A DNA stretch of 64,000 nucleotides from Flavobacterium sp. W4I14 (GTDB taxonomy: Bacteria > Bacteroidota > Bacteroidia > Sphingobacteriales > Sphingobacteriaceae): the NCBI GenBank assembly GCA_030817875.1, contig JAUSZU010000001.1:2418001-2482000 (forward strand). Reading direction: 5' to 3'. Made by a program: the position numbers and the translations under genes. The notes under the pieces are model-generated. The model was not told where the DNA came from. It saw only the letters and a program-made list of their open reading frames with translations, and did not search any database. Of this stretch, positions 45,690 to 53,829 are shown one piece after another (position 1 is the stretch's first letter; every line of letters starts with the position of its first letter).

Positions 45690-45953
45690 GATGACTAAGG
45701 AAATTTAGGAATGTGGTTAAATCAAAATTAAAATTTAAAAGATAAAGCAGGCACCGAACTTAAAAATAGCGCAAAATCGGTAAAGAATTGGTGTATTTAC
45801 TGGAAGTTGGGGGGGAGGCGTTAAGTGGATAGCGGGATTGATGGTGAATAGCAGGAAGCATGATGAACAAAATAGGTTCCGCAGATTGGGCTAAGCGCGC
45901 AGATTAATAACACATGAGGGGAAACGTAACCCATTAGTACTACATTAGGTACC

Positions 45954-46020
45954 TAAACGTGATTGCAGCGGCAGCCCCGAATGAAATGAGGGCTACAGCG
46001 GAAAGCGCGACTAACATTAA
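45954..46020. repeat. Structured dispersed element with AGCCC/GGGCT hairpin
   Basis: A G/C-rich island in AT-rich sequence: GATTGCAGCGGCAGCCCCG, a spacer, then GGGCTACAGCGGAAAGCG. AGCCC (45973-45977) pairs with GGGCT (45990-45994), and CAGCGG occurs on both sides of the hairpin. It resembles short elements I have met repeatedly in Bacteroidota spacers, but copy number cannot be judged here. Confidence 0.5.
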
Positions 46021-46267
46021 TTGAACTGCAGGAATTGCTTTCCTATATCAAATTATAAACTATATCAGATCATTTAAGCGATTATTTTACTAATATAGCA
46101 CGGGGTCTTCGACAAGCTCAGACTGACAACTACTATATTGAAGACTCACCTATTTATTTCCCGCAGATTACGCAAAGCACGCAGATTGTTTGCATTAAGA
46201 TTAGCTGCACTGAGCAATCGTGGTTCCCGCCAGCGCCTATCGTATGGACACAATTCCATTATCTTGC

Positions 46268-46362
46268 GTCATTCCCGTGAAAACGGGAATCTTAAAGCTT
46301 CAGATATTGCTCATTAACCTTTCTTGTTGCATTAAGATTGCCAGTCAAGCTGGCAATGACGA
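46268..46362. repeat. Two hairpin repeats of the CATTAAGAT/ATGACGAATC type
   Basis: First hairpin ATTCCCGT/ACGGGAAT (46271-46290); second ATTGCCAG/CTGGCAAT (46338-46357) between GTTGCATTAAG and GACGAATC. The outer flanks resemble those of the element at 50893-50930, whereas the stem sequence is different but still paired. Confidence 0.7.
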
Positions 46363-46380
46363 ATCATTGGTGGACAATGA

Positions 46381-48156
46381 TTAAACAGGCTGGCATTTTA
46401 CTTTCAACCATTCAGCTTCTTCATCAGATAAGAGGGGTTGAAGCTTCTCAAACACCATTTGATTATATTGATTTAACCACGCAATCTGATCTGGAGCCAA
46501 AAGTGTTTTATTGATGATAGTGGTATCGATAAAACATAAGGTTAAAGTTTCGAAAGTGAGAAAATCGCCAAATTCACTACTGCCCTTAGGGACACATAAA
46601 ACAAGATTTTCGATGCGCACACCATATTTTCCTGGGCGATAAATCCCAGGTTCAATGGAGGTTACCATTCCTGGCTTAAAGGCAACATCTACATTGGCTG
46701 GACTAATATTCTGAGGTCCTTCGTGTACATTCAGAAAAAAGCCAATACCATGCCCTGTTCCATGACCAAAATTTATGGCATGTTCCCATAGTGGTTTTCT
46801 ACAAATAGAATCGATTTGGTAACCTTTGGTACCTTCTGGAAAAATCAGTTTAGAACCTTCAATCAGGCCTTTTAGCACCAAGGTATAATCATCGGCCTGG
46901 GCTGATGAGCAATTACCGATAGGCATTACCCTGGTAATATCGGTCGTACCATACAAATATTGGCCTCCCGAATCGACAAGAAACAAACCATCGGCTAAAA
47001 TCTCCTGATTGCTTTCTGTTGTTACACTATAATGCGGCAAAGCCCCGTTGGCATTGTAACCAGCTATGGTATTAAAACTTAAACCTACAAAAGATGGTTG
47101 TTCTGCTCTAAACGCGGCCAGTTTCTCTGCTGCAGACCATTCTGTAATCTTTTCTTTCCCTAAATGATCTTCCATCCATTTAAAGAACCTGGTTAAAGCC
47201 ACCCCATCATTTAGCATTGCCTTACGGATATGGTTAATCTCAGTATTATTCTTTAAACTTTTTAAATGTGTGCTTGGATTAATGCCTGAAACGATTTTGG
47301 TACTAGAAGGCAAGCACTGATACAAGCCAAAACAAGTACGTTTAGGATCGATAAAAACCTGCGCGTTTTTTGGTAGATTTTTTAATGCCTCAGCCACCTC
47401 AGCATAAGGATGCAAAGTTACGCCCTGCTCATTTAAAGTATCAATATCTGTTTGCGACAATTTTTGTTCGTCGATAAAGAGTTTTACCGCTGCAGGAGTA
47501 ATTAAAGCAAAACTTAAGGTAACAGGATTATAATCTACATCTTTTCCCCTTAGGTTAAAAAGCCAGGCAATGTCATCAAGCGATGAAATAAAATGATAAT
47601 CTGCTCCATTTATTTTCAAAGCAGCTTTTACCTCGTTTATTTTAGTCGAAATGGTAAGACCTGCAGCTTCCTCGCCTATTAAAAAGGCATTTTCTTCTGG
47701 CAACCCTACCCTATCGAGCCAAATCGAGCTGATAAAATCGATATCGTTTGTCTCAATTCCACGCTGGGCCAAACTTTTCTGCATCTCAAGAGCTAAAGCC
47801 ACTGTAATGAGCTGGTGGTTAAAGCCTACTTTTGCACCCTTTGGCAAAACCTGGCGTAACCAATCGATGTATTCGGGCGTATGTGGCACTTTTAATTTTA
47901 CCAATTCGTAACCAGTATTGTTTAATTGTGTTTCTGCCTGCGTAAAATATCGCGAATCAGTCCACAAACCAGCAAAATCCTGAGTAATAACCAGCGTGCC
48001 AGCCGACCCTGTAAATCCACAAGCAAAAGGAATAGCTTTATAATGTGCTGGTAAATATTCACTGATGTGAGGATCTGCCGCGGTAATCATATAAGCATCT
48101 ACTTTTTGAGCAGCCATTAATTGGCGTAAGGCTTGCAATTTTTCTTCAAAGGTCAT
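46381..48156 (-). CDS. M24B-family Xaa-Pro aminopeptidase, three-domain type
   Basis: A 591-residue cytosolic peptidase of the eukaryotic aminopeptidase-P1-like group, with two creatinase-type N-terminal domains (about 1-150 and 150-300), the catalytic pita-bread domain, and a C-terminal extension with 'YNQMVFEKLQPLLSDEEAEW'. Metal ligands are the two Asp in 'LVDSGGQYLYGTTDITRV', His in 'GHGTGHGIGFFL', Glu in 'TSIEPGIY' and Glu in 'GVRIENLVL'. I start at the ATG at 48156 because the longer frame begins at TTG. With the 465-residue enzyme this makes two Xaa-Pro peptidases in 8 kb, in line with a diet rich in proline peptides, though such enzymes are also housekeeping. Confidence 0.92.
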   Translation of the reverse strand: MTFEEKLQALRQLMAAQKVDAYMITAADPHISEYLPAHYKAIPFACGFTGSAGTLVITQDFAGLWTDSRYFTQAETQLNNTGYELVKLKVPHTPEYIDWLRQVLPKGAKVGFNHQLITVALALEMQKSLAQRGIETNDIDFISSIWLDRVGLPEENAFLIGEEAAGLTISTKINEVKAALKINGADYHFISSLDDIAWLFNLRGKDVDYNPVTLSFALITPAAVKLFIDEQKLSQTDIDTLNEQGVTLHPYAEVAEALKNLPKNAQVFIDPKRTCFGLYQCLPSSTKIVSGINPSTHLKSLKNNTEINHIRKAMLNDGVALTRFFKWMEDHLGKEKITEWSAAEKLAAFRAEQPSFVGLSFNTIAGYNANGALPHYSVTTESNQEILADGLFLVDSGGQYLYGTTDITRVMPIGNCSSAQADDYTLVLKGLIEGSKLIFPEGTKGYQIDSICRKPLWEHAINFGHGTGHGIGFFLNVHEGPQNISPANVDVAFKPGMVTSIEPGIYRPGKYGVRIENLVLCVPKGSSEFGDFLTFETLTLCFIDTTIINKTLLAPDQIAWLNQYNQMVFEKLQPLLSDEEAEWLKVKCQPV

Positions 48157-48304
48157 GTTGGGGGAAGAGTTTTGTAGGGCCAAATTTAAATATTACATTG
48201 ATATCAGCGCTTAAAACGAACAAGAATTAATATAAATTCTGAAAACCCAGCAGATTCCGATTGCGTTACAACCTGTTTACGTTTAAAAATATTTAGAACA
48301 AATA

Positions 48305-48772
48305 CTAAACGTACCGATCAATTGCCGGCGCTTTAATCACCTCATAACAATCTGATTTCTGAAAGCGCCTTACTTTAAAAACAAGCGCAGATTCTCTTTG
48401 TGCCAGCGCATGGATACCCAATGTAAAACGTTGTTTAAAACGTTTGGGACAAGCCTCTTTATGGCAAATTATTTCGTAACGGTCTACATTTTCTACGACC
48501 ACATCAAGCACATACTTTGGCCACTGTTTTTTAATTAGATTCGGCAACCAGCTAAACTGTTGCATGTTGATCAAATCCCCCATCCCTTCAATTGCTTTTG
48601 GCGGAATATCTCCACCTACAATCTGGCTCCAGTTCCCTTCAACTTCATCAATAATCCCCAACACTTTACATCCAGACAGCACCAACCATGGGTCTTCCAT
48701 GCTTGACCGCATTAACTGATAGGGTATATCTTCTAAAAACTCCTGTTCAAAAAGGTAATTAAGTTCGATCAT
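48305..48772 (-). CDS. Protein of unknown function coupled to an orphan receiver
   Basis: A 155-residue protein I do not recognise. It has no signal peptide or TM segment. A helical, acidic N-terminal half ('LFEQEFLEDIPYQLM', 'WLPNLIKKQWPKYVLDVVV') is followed by a basic stretch with two Cys, 'IICHKEACPKRFKQRF', and a strand-rich end. Its start overlaps the receiver gene's stop by 14 bp, so the two proteins are probably made together and may interact. It could be the output partner of the receiver, but there is no family evidence. Confidence 0.75.
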   Translation of the reverse strand: MIELNYLFEQEFLEDIPYQLMRSSMEDPWLVLSGCKVLGIIDEVEGNWSQIVGGDIPPKAIEGMGDLINMQQFSWLPNLIKKQWPKYVLDVVVENVDRYEIICHKEACPKRFKQRFTLGIHALAQRESALVFKVRRFQKSDCYEVIKAPAIDRYV

Positions 48773-49160
48773 AAGCTATTTCATTTTTTATCGGCAAATT
48801 ATTAAGTCGTATCAGTTTATCAATGGTACCAGCAAAACGTTTCATTGAGATCGGTTTGCCAAGATAACATTCAAAGTTAGAATCTATTTTTCTCACCTCA
48901 TTTTCAAGGTGGGCGGATGCGTAGATCACAAACCTGGCTTTTGAGCGGAGATGCCGGGATAGTTCAGTTCCTTTCATTCCATCCATATCTATATCTAAAA
49001 AAAGAAAGTCGATTTTATCTCCCGCACTAATTGTTTTTAAGGCATCAAAGGGATTATTAAAGGCGCTAAACAGTTTTAAAAAACGGATACCGTCAATATA
49101 ATCGTGGAGTACATCAATCGCATGCTGTTCATCATCAACAATCGCACAGCTGTAATACAT
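48759..49160 (-). CDS. Stand-alone response-regulator receiver domain
   Basis: A 133-residue receiver with acidic pocket 'CAIVDDEQ', phospho-Asp in 'FLFLDIDMDG', Ser/Ala switch 'FVIYASAHLE' and Lys in 'YLGKPISMKRF'. No effector domain follows. I choose the ATG at 49160 because it gives the normal receiver start 'MYYSCAIVDD'; the frame stays open upstream through 40 hydrophobic residues, which I regard as noise. It is similar in flavour and length to the receiver gene at 23347, and is translationally coupled to the 155-residue unknown protein. No histidine kinase is next to it. Confidence 0.85.
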   Translation of the reverse strand: MYYSCAIVDDEQHAIDVLHDYIDGIRFLKLFSAFNNPFDALKTISAGDKIDFLFLDIDMDGMKGTELSRHLRSKARFVIYASAHLENEVRKIDSNFECYLGKPISMKRFAGTIDKLIRLNNLPIKNEIAYDRT

Positions 49161-49315
49161 AGGCAAATTAAGATAGGCTATACAAAGCTTAACAATGTAA
49201 ATCTCAATTCCTACAGCCAGGCACAAAAAGGGTAAAAGTACGGTAGTAATGGGTATACTAATGAGACAGTACATCAACAATTAGCCATGAGTTAATTGAC
49301 ACATGGCTAAATGCT

Positions 49316-50611
49316 TTAAAGTTTAATTTTAACAAAGTATAAACGGTTTCTATCAACCGAATTTGTTAAAGGCAATATTTTTTGTGCAAAGCCACTTGCA
49401 CCATTATCCACTACACCAAAATCATCATCATTAGAAATTACGAGGATATTTCCAGGCAGTAAGGCTAAACCTTCTGCTTTATCGTGTGGATAAATGGAAG
49501 GTAGATCTTTCAACAGGTCTAAAACAATGGTTTTGCTTACCGGGGTAATTCCCGCTGTGCTTAAACCTGCTGCATTGTTCAGTTCTTCTACGGTTTTGCC
49601 TCCATAAAGTTTTCCTGTTGCACCATTACCAGAGTCAGAAATATCGGTAGCTCCACTTAGGTCTATTTTGAAAACTTTTTTAAATGTTGCCGGGTTGCTT
49701 GCTGCGCCACCATACAATCCATCACGTTCTATGGTTAGGAAAGTAGTGCTGTTAACTGCAACAATATCGCTCACGCCTGTTAAAGTAGCATTATCCATCA
49801 GGTAAGCATATTGCCTGGTTGCTCCGCTTGCGATATCAAAAGTCAAAATTCTTAATATCACCGAATTGGCTACTGCAGCTTTAGACGGGTTGTACATGGG
49901 CGATTGCATCATGCCTACTAAAGTTTTTCCATCTGGGGTAATGGCCAAACCTTCCATGCCACGGTTTGCTCTTCTATTGGCAAATACAGCTGGGATTTTC
50001 CGCCCGCCTGTTCCTGTTCCAAATGGGTTAATGCGCTCTATTGTTTTACCTGAAGCGTCGAAATGTGCTATATGCGGACCATATTCATCACTGATCCAAA
50101 ATGAGCCATCAGCTGCCCTTACCAATCCTTCTGAATCGATTCCATCGGCACTTGGAGCTATCACCTGTCCATTTAAATCGTAAGCAGTTTCACCAGAAGC
50201 TCCCATTCCCGCAGGGTTAGGAAGTCCGTTTAATTTATTACCGGATGCATTTTTAAGTTCGATGGCTTGTTCTAGCACTAATTTCCCATCTTTCAATCTG
50301 AATTTTCCGATCTGTGGATCAAAATCAGGCTTTCCGATGATGATCGAATTTGCAATCTGTCCGGCCACATTCGACCCTCTATCCGTTAGCATATAAAAAA
50401 CATCTGGTGAATTGGGATCGGCAGCAACTGCTGATCCAAAACCTCCGTTGTACACTTTTACGCCAGCTGTAGTTGTGAAAAGCACCGAAGGATCGGAAAC
50501 TTCTGCAACGGCAGGATAGCTAAATTCTAAAGGGCTTTCTTCGTGACTTTTCTTGCATGATACCATACCAATAGATATGGCTACTATTAGGGTAAGTAGT
50601 TCTTTCTTCAT
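49316..50611 (-). CDS. Esterase-like activity of phytase family lipoprotein
   Basis: A 431-residue lipoprotein (lipobox at Cys19, 'IGMVSCKKSHEE') with a beta-propeller of the 'esterase-like activity of phytase' family. Typical strands are 'DVFYMLTDRGSNV', 'DSEGLVRAADGSFWISDEYG' and 'RGMEGLAITPDGKTLVGMM'; the last strand is 'HDKAEGLALLPGNILVISNDD'. The propeller's acidic loops probably bind calcium. Proposed substrates are phosphate or carboxylate esters, not proven. It follows the metallophosphoesterase gene by 337 bp of repeat-containing spacer and may form the end of the phosphate-ester locus. Confidence 0.88.
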   Translation of the reverse strand: MKKELLTLIVAISIGMVSCKKSHEESPLEFSYPAVAEVSDPSVLFTTTAGVKVYNGGFGSAVAADPNSPDVFYMLTDRGSNVAGQIANSIIIGKPDFDPQIGKFRLKDGKLVLEQAIELKNASGNKLNGLPNPAGMGASGETAYDLNGQVIAPSADGIDSEGLVRAADGSFWISDEYGPHIAHFDASGKTIERINPFGTGTGGRKIPAVFANRRANRGMEGLAITPDGKTLVGMMQSPMYNPSKAAVANSVILRILTFDIASGATRQYAYLMDNATLTGVSDIVAVNSTTFLTIERDGLYGGAASNPATFKKVFKIDLSGATDISDSGNGATGKLYGGKTVEELNNAAGLSTAGITPVSKTIVLDLLKDLPSIYPHDKAEGLALLPGNILVISNDDDFGVVDNGASGFAQKILPLTNSVDRNRLYFVKIKL

Positions 50612-50771
50612 TTATTTTTTTTGAACAAAGCAAGGATCTAGATGTGAAGGCAATGTTAAGGGAATAACAAGAATAGTTCTCCCGCGAGGTTATGCAATCT
50701 TAAAAAGCAACTGTTATTTTAATTGCTTTCGACCATTAAGAAGTTAAGGGCATTAAACTTGTTAGTAAATT

Positions 50772-50930
50772 TAAATGCGGGCGTCATTCCCAACCCGATA
50801 GCTGTCGGGTTGATTGGGAACCACGAAGTGCTCATGAATGCCTCTGAATAAAAGGAAAACTGATGAATAATCGTAATGCCATGACCAGGCACTATTGCAT
50901 TAAGATCCCCGTCTGCACGGGGATGACAAA
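50772..50930. repeat. Dispersed hairpin repeats between phosphoesterase and phytase-like genes
   Basis: Two elements. At about 50785-50819 the outer arms CCCAA/TTGGG enclose a 20-bp near-palindrome AACCCGATAGCTGTCGGGTT (50792-50811), one base different from 24181-24200. At 50893-50930 GCATTAAG is followed by hairpin ATCCCCGT/ACGGGGAT and GACAAATC. Confidence 0.8.
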
Positions 50931-50948
50931 TCTTGAAAATTTATATCA

Positions 50949-51851
50949 TCAATAATTCACATATTGCTCTTCAAAACTGCCATCAGCATGTAAATCGACC
51001 AGTCCATAACCTGGTGCAGTTTCTCTCCTGTTCCCTTCCCACCAGGCACCAGATACGGCACCGTTGCAGAGGTAGGTAACACCATTGTACACCACTTTGT
51101 CGCGCATATGCAGGTGACCACTTAAACACAGTTTTACATTAGGATGTTGATAAAAAAGATTGATGATTTTGGCCGTATCAGTATGCATATCGCCACCAAG
51201 CATGGTCCATTTGTTTACAATATCATCTTCTATCATTAAAAGTGCAGTAAGGATTGGAATATGCGACATCACCATTACAGGCATTGCAGAATTTGTTATC
51301 TCGAGCTCATTTTTCAACCAGTTCAACTGCTCTTCGCCCAATTTACCAATGTACCAGGTACTGTCAATATCCAGATGGGTACTATCCAGCACAATAATCT
51401 TCCAGCCGTTCTGCACTAAACTATAATAAGGCTTAACCAGCTGCAATTTATCCATGGCATATTTCTTCCCGTAAAAAACATCGCCCTTGGTGTTTTCATT
51501 CCACCAGATATCATGATTGCCTAAACAGCAATGCACAGGAAGGCTACATTCGTTCTTCATCGTCTCTTTTACCAGTTTCCATTGATCGTTAATGGTATTA
51601 ATGTTTTCTTTGTTCATATCAAAAACGATATCTCCCCCATTTAAAACCAGATCAACTTTTGGTGATTGCGATTGCAAATCGTGCAGGCATTTAACAAACC
51701 TGGCTGGTGCATTGAATTGGTTTTTAAGATGCACATCAGTAATGTGTGCCACTCTTAGCACCGGTTTTTTATCGGCTGACGAAGAAAATGCAGGTAGGGC
51801 TGGCAGTAAAAACAGCCCACCTATATTCTTAAGTGCTGATCTTCTTTCCAT
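50949..51851 (-). CDS. Calcineurin-like metallophosphoesterase
   Basis: A 300-residue binuclear metallophosphoesterase. All motif blocks are present: 'VAHITDVHLKN' (D-x-H), 'LVLNGGDIVFD' (GGD), 'CCLGNHDIWW' (GNHD), 'VMVMSHIPIL' (H), and 'LCLSGHLHMRD' (GHxH). The N-terminus 'MERRSALKNIGGLFLLPALPAF' looks like a signal sequence with a Tat-like RR but without the full consensus. It would hydrolyse phosphomonoesters or diesters in the periplasm. It lies 115 bp downstream of the phosphodiesterase-phosphatase fusion, fitting a shared role in phosphate-ester breakdown. Confidence 0.9.
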   Translation of the reverse strand: MERRSALKNIGGLFLLPALPAFSSSADKKPVLRVAHITDVHLKNQFNAPARFVKCLHDLQSQSPKVDLVLNGGDIVFDMNKENINTINDQWKLVKETMKNECSLPVHCCLGNHDIWWNENTKGDVFYGKKYAMDKLQLVKPYYSLVQNGWKIIVLDSTHLDIDSTWYIGKLGEEQLNWLKNELEITNSAMPVMVMSHIPILTALLMIEDDIVNKWTMLGGDMHTDTAKIINLFYQHPNVKLCLSGHLHMRDKVVYNGVTYLCNGAVSGAWWEGNRRETAPGYGLVDLHADGSFEEQYVNY

Positions 51852-51966
51852 AACATTCTTTTTATTGTTTCAAAATTATTGCTGCCACGTTGCTTTAACG
51901 TTAAGAAAAAAGCGGTGCTGTGGCTATACAGACACCGCCATGCAGATTTTTGGTATATTTTAAGAT

Positions 51967-53829
51967 TTATTGAGTTTTCTTTAAGCGATAAGCTTCGATG
52001 ATTTTATAAAAAATCTGATGATTAGGATATACCCCTGTAAAGGCATCCGAACCAGGACCGTAAGCGAATACAGGCACCATGATATTGGTATGGTCATCTG
52101 TACTGAAATTGCCACGAACGGTTCCTTTTCTATAAGAGGCATCCAGAAGCGACAGTCCTCCGGTTTCGTGATCGGCAGTTACGATTACCAACGTTTCGCC
52201 GTCCTGGTCGGCAAACCTTAAGGCTTCACCCACCAAACGGTCGAAATCTTGTTGTTCGGTTACCGCGAAAGGCAAATCGTTTGCGTGTCCGCCATGATCA
52301 ATCTGTGCCCCTTCTGCCATGATGAAAAATCCTTTTTTATTTTTCGAGAGCAATTCAACCGTTTTTAAGAACGAAATCTTCAGCATTTCTCCCCGGCCTT
52401 CCAATACTTTCCGCGTAACAGAATCGTCTAAAAGTACCACTTGCTTATCTGCATTTGAGGCAACAAAACTTTTTAGGTCTTTCTGTAGTGTATAACCCTT
52501 GGCCGAGATTTTATCCATCAATTTTTGATCCGGATTCTCGGTAAAACTTTTGCGTTTCGAACCAACCAGAATATCAACATGACCGTTCTGAAAATCGGCT
52601 GCAATTTCCTTCGTCATAGATCGTTCAAGCTGATGAGCATAAAATGCTGCAGGGGTAGCATCGGTAATATCGCCACTGCTGATGATCCCGCTTGTAAGAC
52701 CATAAGGTGCCAAAATATCAGGAATAGACTGAAGTGCTTTACCTGTAGAATCTACGCTGATGTAGCGGTTATTGGTTTTATGCCCTGTAGCCATAGCCGT
52801 TGCACCTGCTGCAGAATCAGTAAAATCTGAATTGGAAGCTTCGGTGCGCGAAAGGCCGAGATGTTTAATCGTGATGATGTTGGATTGACCAAAATTAGCA
52901 CTCAAGCCTGCCTGAATCTGTGCCAGTCCCATTCCATCCCCTATTAAAAGAATTACATTTTTGGCTTTGGTTTTTAATCCGTCACTTTTGTAAGTTGGCT
53001 GATAAGGTTTATAAGCCTTCGGGTTGCTGTATTCGAGCTTGGTCCTGTTCTGGTAAAAGTCTTTTAACAATACGGGATGATCTGTTCCGATCCAATCAAC
53101 CCCCATATGCTCCAGTTCTTTCCAACTGTTCGGACTATCTTTAGTTGCCCAAAAACGGAAAGGTTTACCCATCGCATGCACTTTGGCAATTACCGCTTTC
53201 ATTTTTTCTAAATCAGTTGGTGTTGGGGTGCCTTTTCCATTCCATACCGAATAATGAGAAATATCATCGCTGATCATACCAATGTGCTTTAACTGATCAC
53301 TTGTGTATTGATTTGCAGGACGGCCGTCGAAACTGATGAGTGACGGATAATCCTTAAACTTTTCGGCAGGCGGAACAGCCCCGCTCATTACAATTTTAAT
53401 GGCCGAAGGGTTGATCTGTTGATCGAAAACAAATTCATTACCTTTTAAATCGGCCAATAATTTCGGGATTACGTGTTCATAATCCTCCTTTATATCGATT
53501 ACCAATTGAAGTTTTTGTTTCGGATCAGCATAAGGATGGTTGGCATGATCTGTAAAAAATGCTACCAATGGATCGATATATAATTTTTTCAATGTTTTGC
53601 CTGAGGTGATTTCGCTGCTATCGTGTGCAACGAACAATTCTCCGTTACGGTAAAACACATCTGCCTCGATAGATCCCATACCAGCATAATAGGCCTCCAA
53701 TAAAGGAATCTGCTGCTTATAATCATTATGGCTGTGTCCATTACCGGCATTCAGTTTCTGCTGAGCAGAAACTGAATGTACACCTAAACCCAATAATAAA
53801 AAGAGGATCAGTTTATTCGATTTTACCAT
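51967..53829 (-). CDS. Fusion of PI-PLC/GDPD-like phosphodiesterase and alkaline phosphatase
   Basis: A 620-residue exported two-enzyme fusion (signal peptide to about residue 22). Residues 25-260 form a TIM-barrel phosphodiesterase with 'GHSHNDY' (H32, H34), E55 and D57 in 'SIEADVFY', and H69 in 'FVAHD'. Residues 288-620 form a PhoA-type phosphatase: 'NVILLIGDGMG' with metal-binding Asp, nucleophile S339 in 'DSAAGATAMATGH', 'EGAQIDHGGH' and 'VTADHETGG'. Cleaving a phosphodiester and then the resulting monoester in one polypeptide would release phosphate directly. Its ATG overlaps the SusD 3' end by 7 bp, so it is the enzyme of this SusC/SusD system. Confidence 0.93.
   Translation of the reverse strand: MVKSNKLILFLLLGLGVHSVSAQQKLNAGNGHSHNDYKQQIPLLEAYYAGMGSIEADVFYRNGELFVAHDSSEITSGKTLKKLYIDPLVAFFTDHANHPYADPKQKLQLVIDIKEDYEHVIPKLLADLKGNEFVFDQQINPSAIKIVMSGAVPPAEKFKDYPSLISFDGRPANQYTSDQLKHIGMISDDISHYSVWNGKGTPTPTDLEKMKAVIAKVHAMGKPFRFWATKDSPNSWKELEHMGVDWIGTDHPVLLKDFYQNRTKLEYSNPKAYKPYQPTYKSDGLKTKAKNVILLIGDGMGLAQIQAGLSANFGQSNIITIKHLGLSRTEASNSDFTDSAAGATAMATGHKTNNRYISVDSTGKALQSIPDILAPYGLTSGIISSGDITDATPAAFYAHQLERSMTKEIAADFQNGHVDILVGSKRKSFTENPDQKLMDKISAKGYTLQKDLKSFVASNADKQVVLLDDSVTRKVLEGRGEMLKISFLKTVELLSKNKKGFFIMAEGAQIDHGGHANDLPFAVTEQQDFDRLVGEALRFADQDGETLVIVTADHETGGLSLLDASYRKGTVRGNFSTDDHTNIMVPVFAYGPGSDAFTGVYPNHQIFYKIIEAYRLKKTQ

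Larger units (their letters stand above)
45690..46380. other. Intergenic stretch with several dispersed repeats, no gene seen
   Basis: No ORF worth calling. It contains a structured element (45954-46020), two CGCAGATT-type echoes (near 45880 and 46162), and two hairpin repeats (46268-46297 and 46330-46362). Confidence 0.6.

Noticed and set aside
49161..49280. N-terminal TM extension of the receiver protein
   Set aside because: The extension is only an open frame upstream of the canonical receiver start; hydrophobicity comes from AT-rich spacer.
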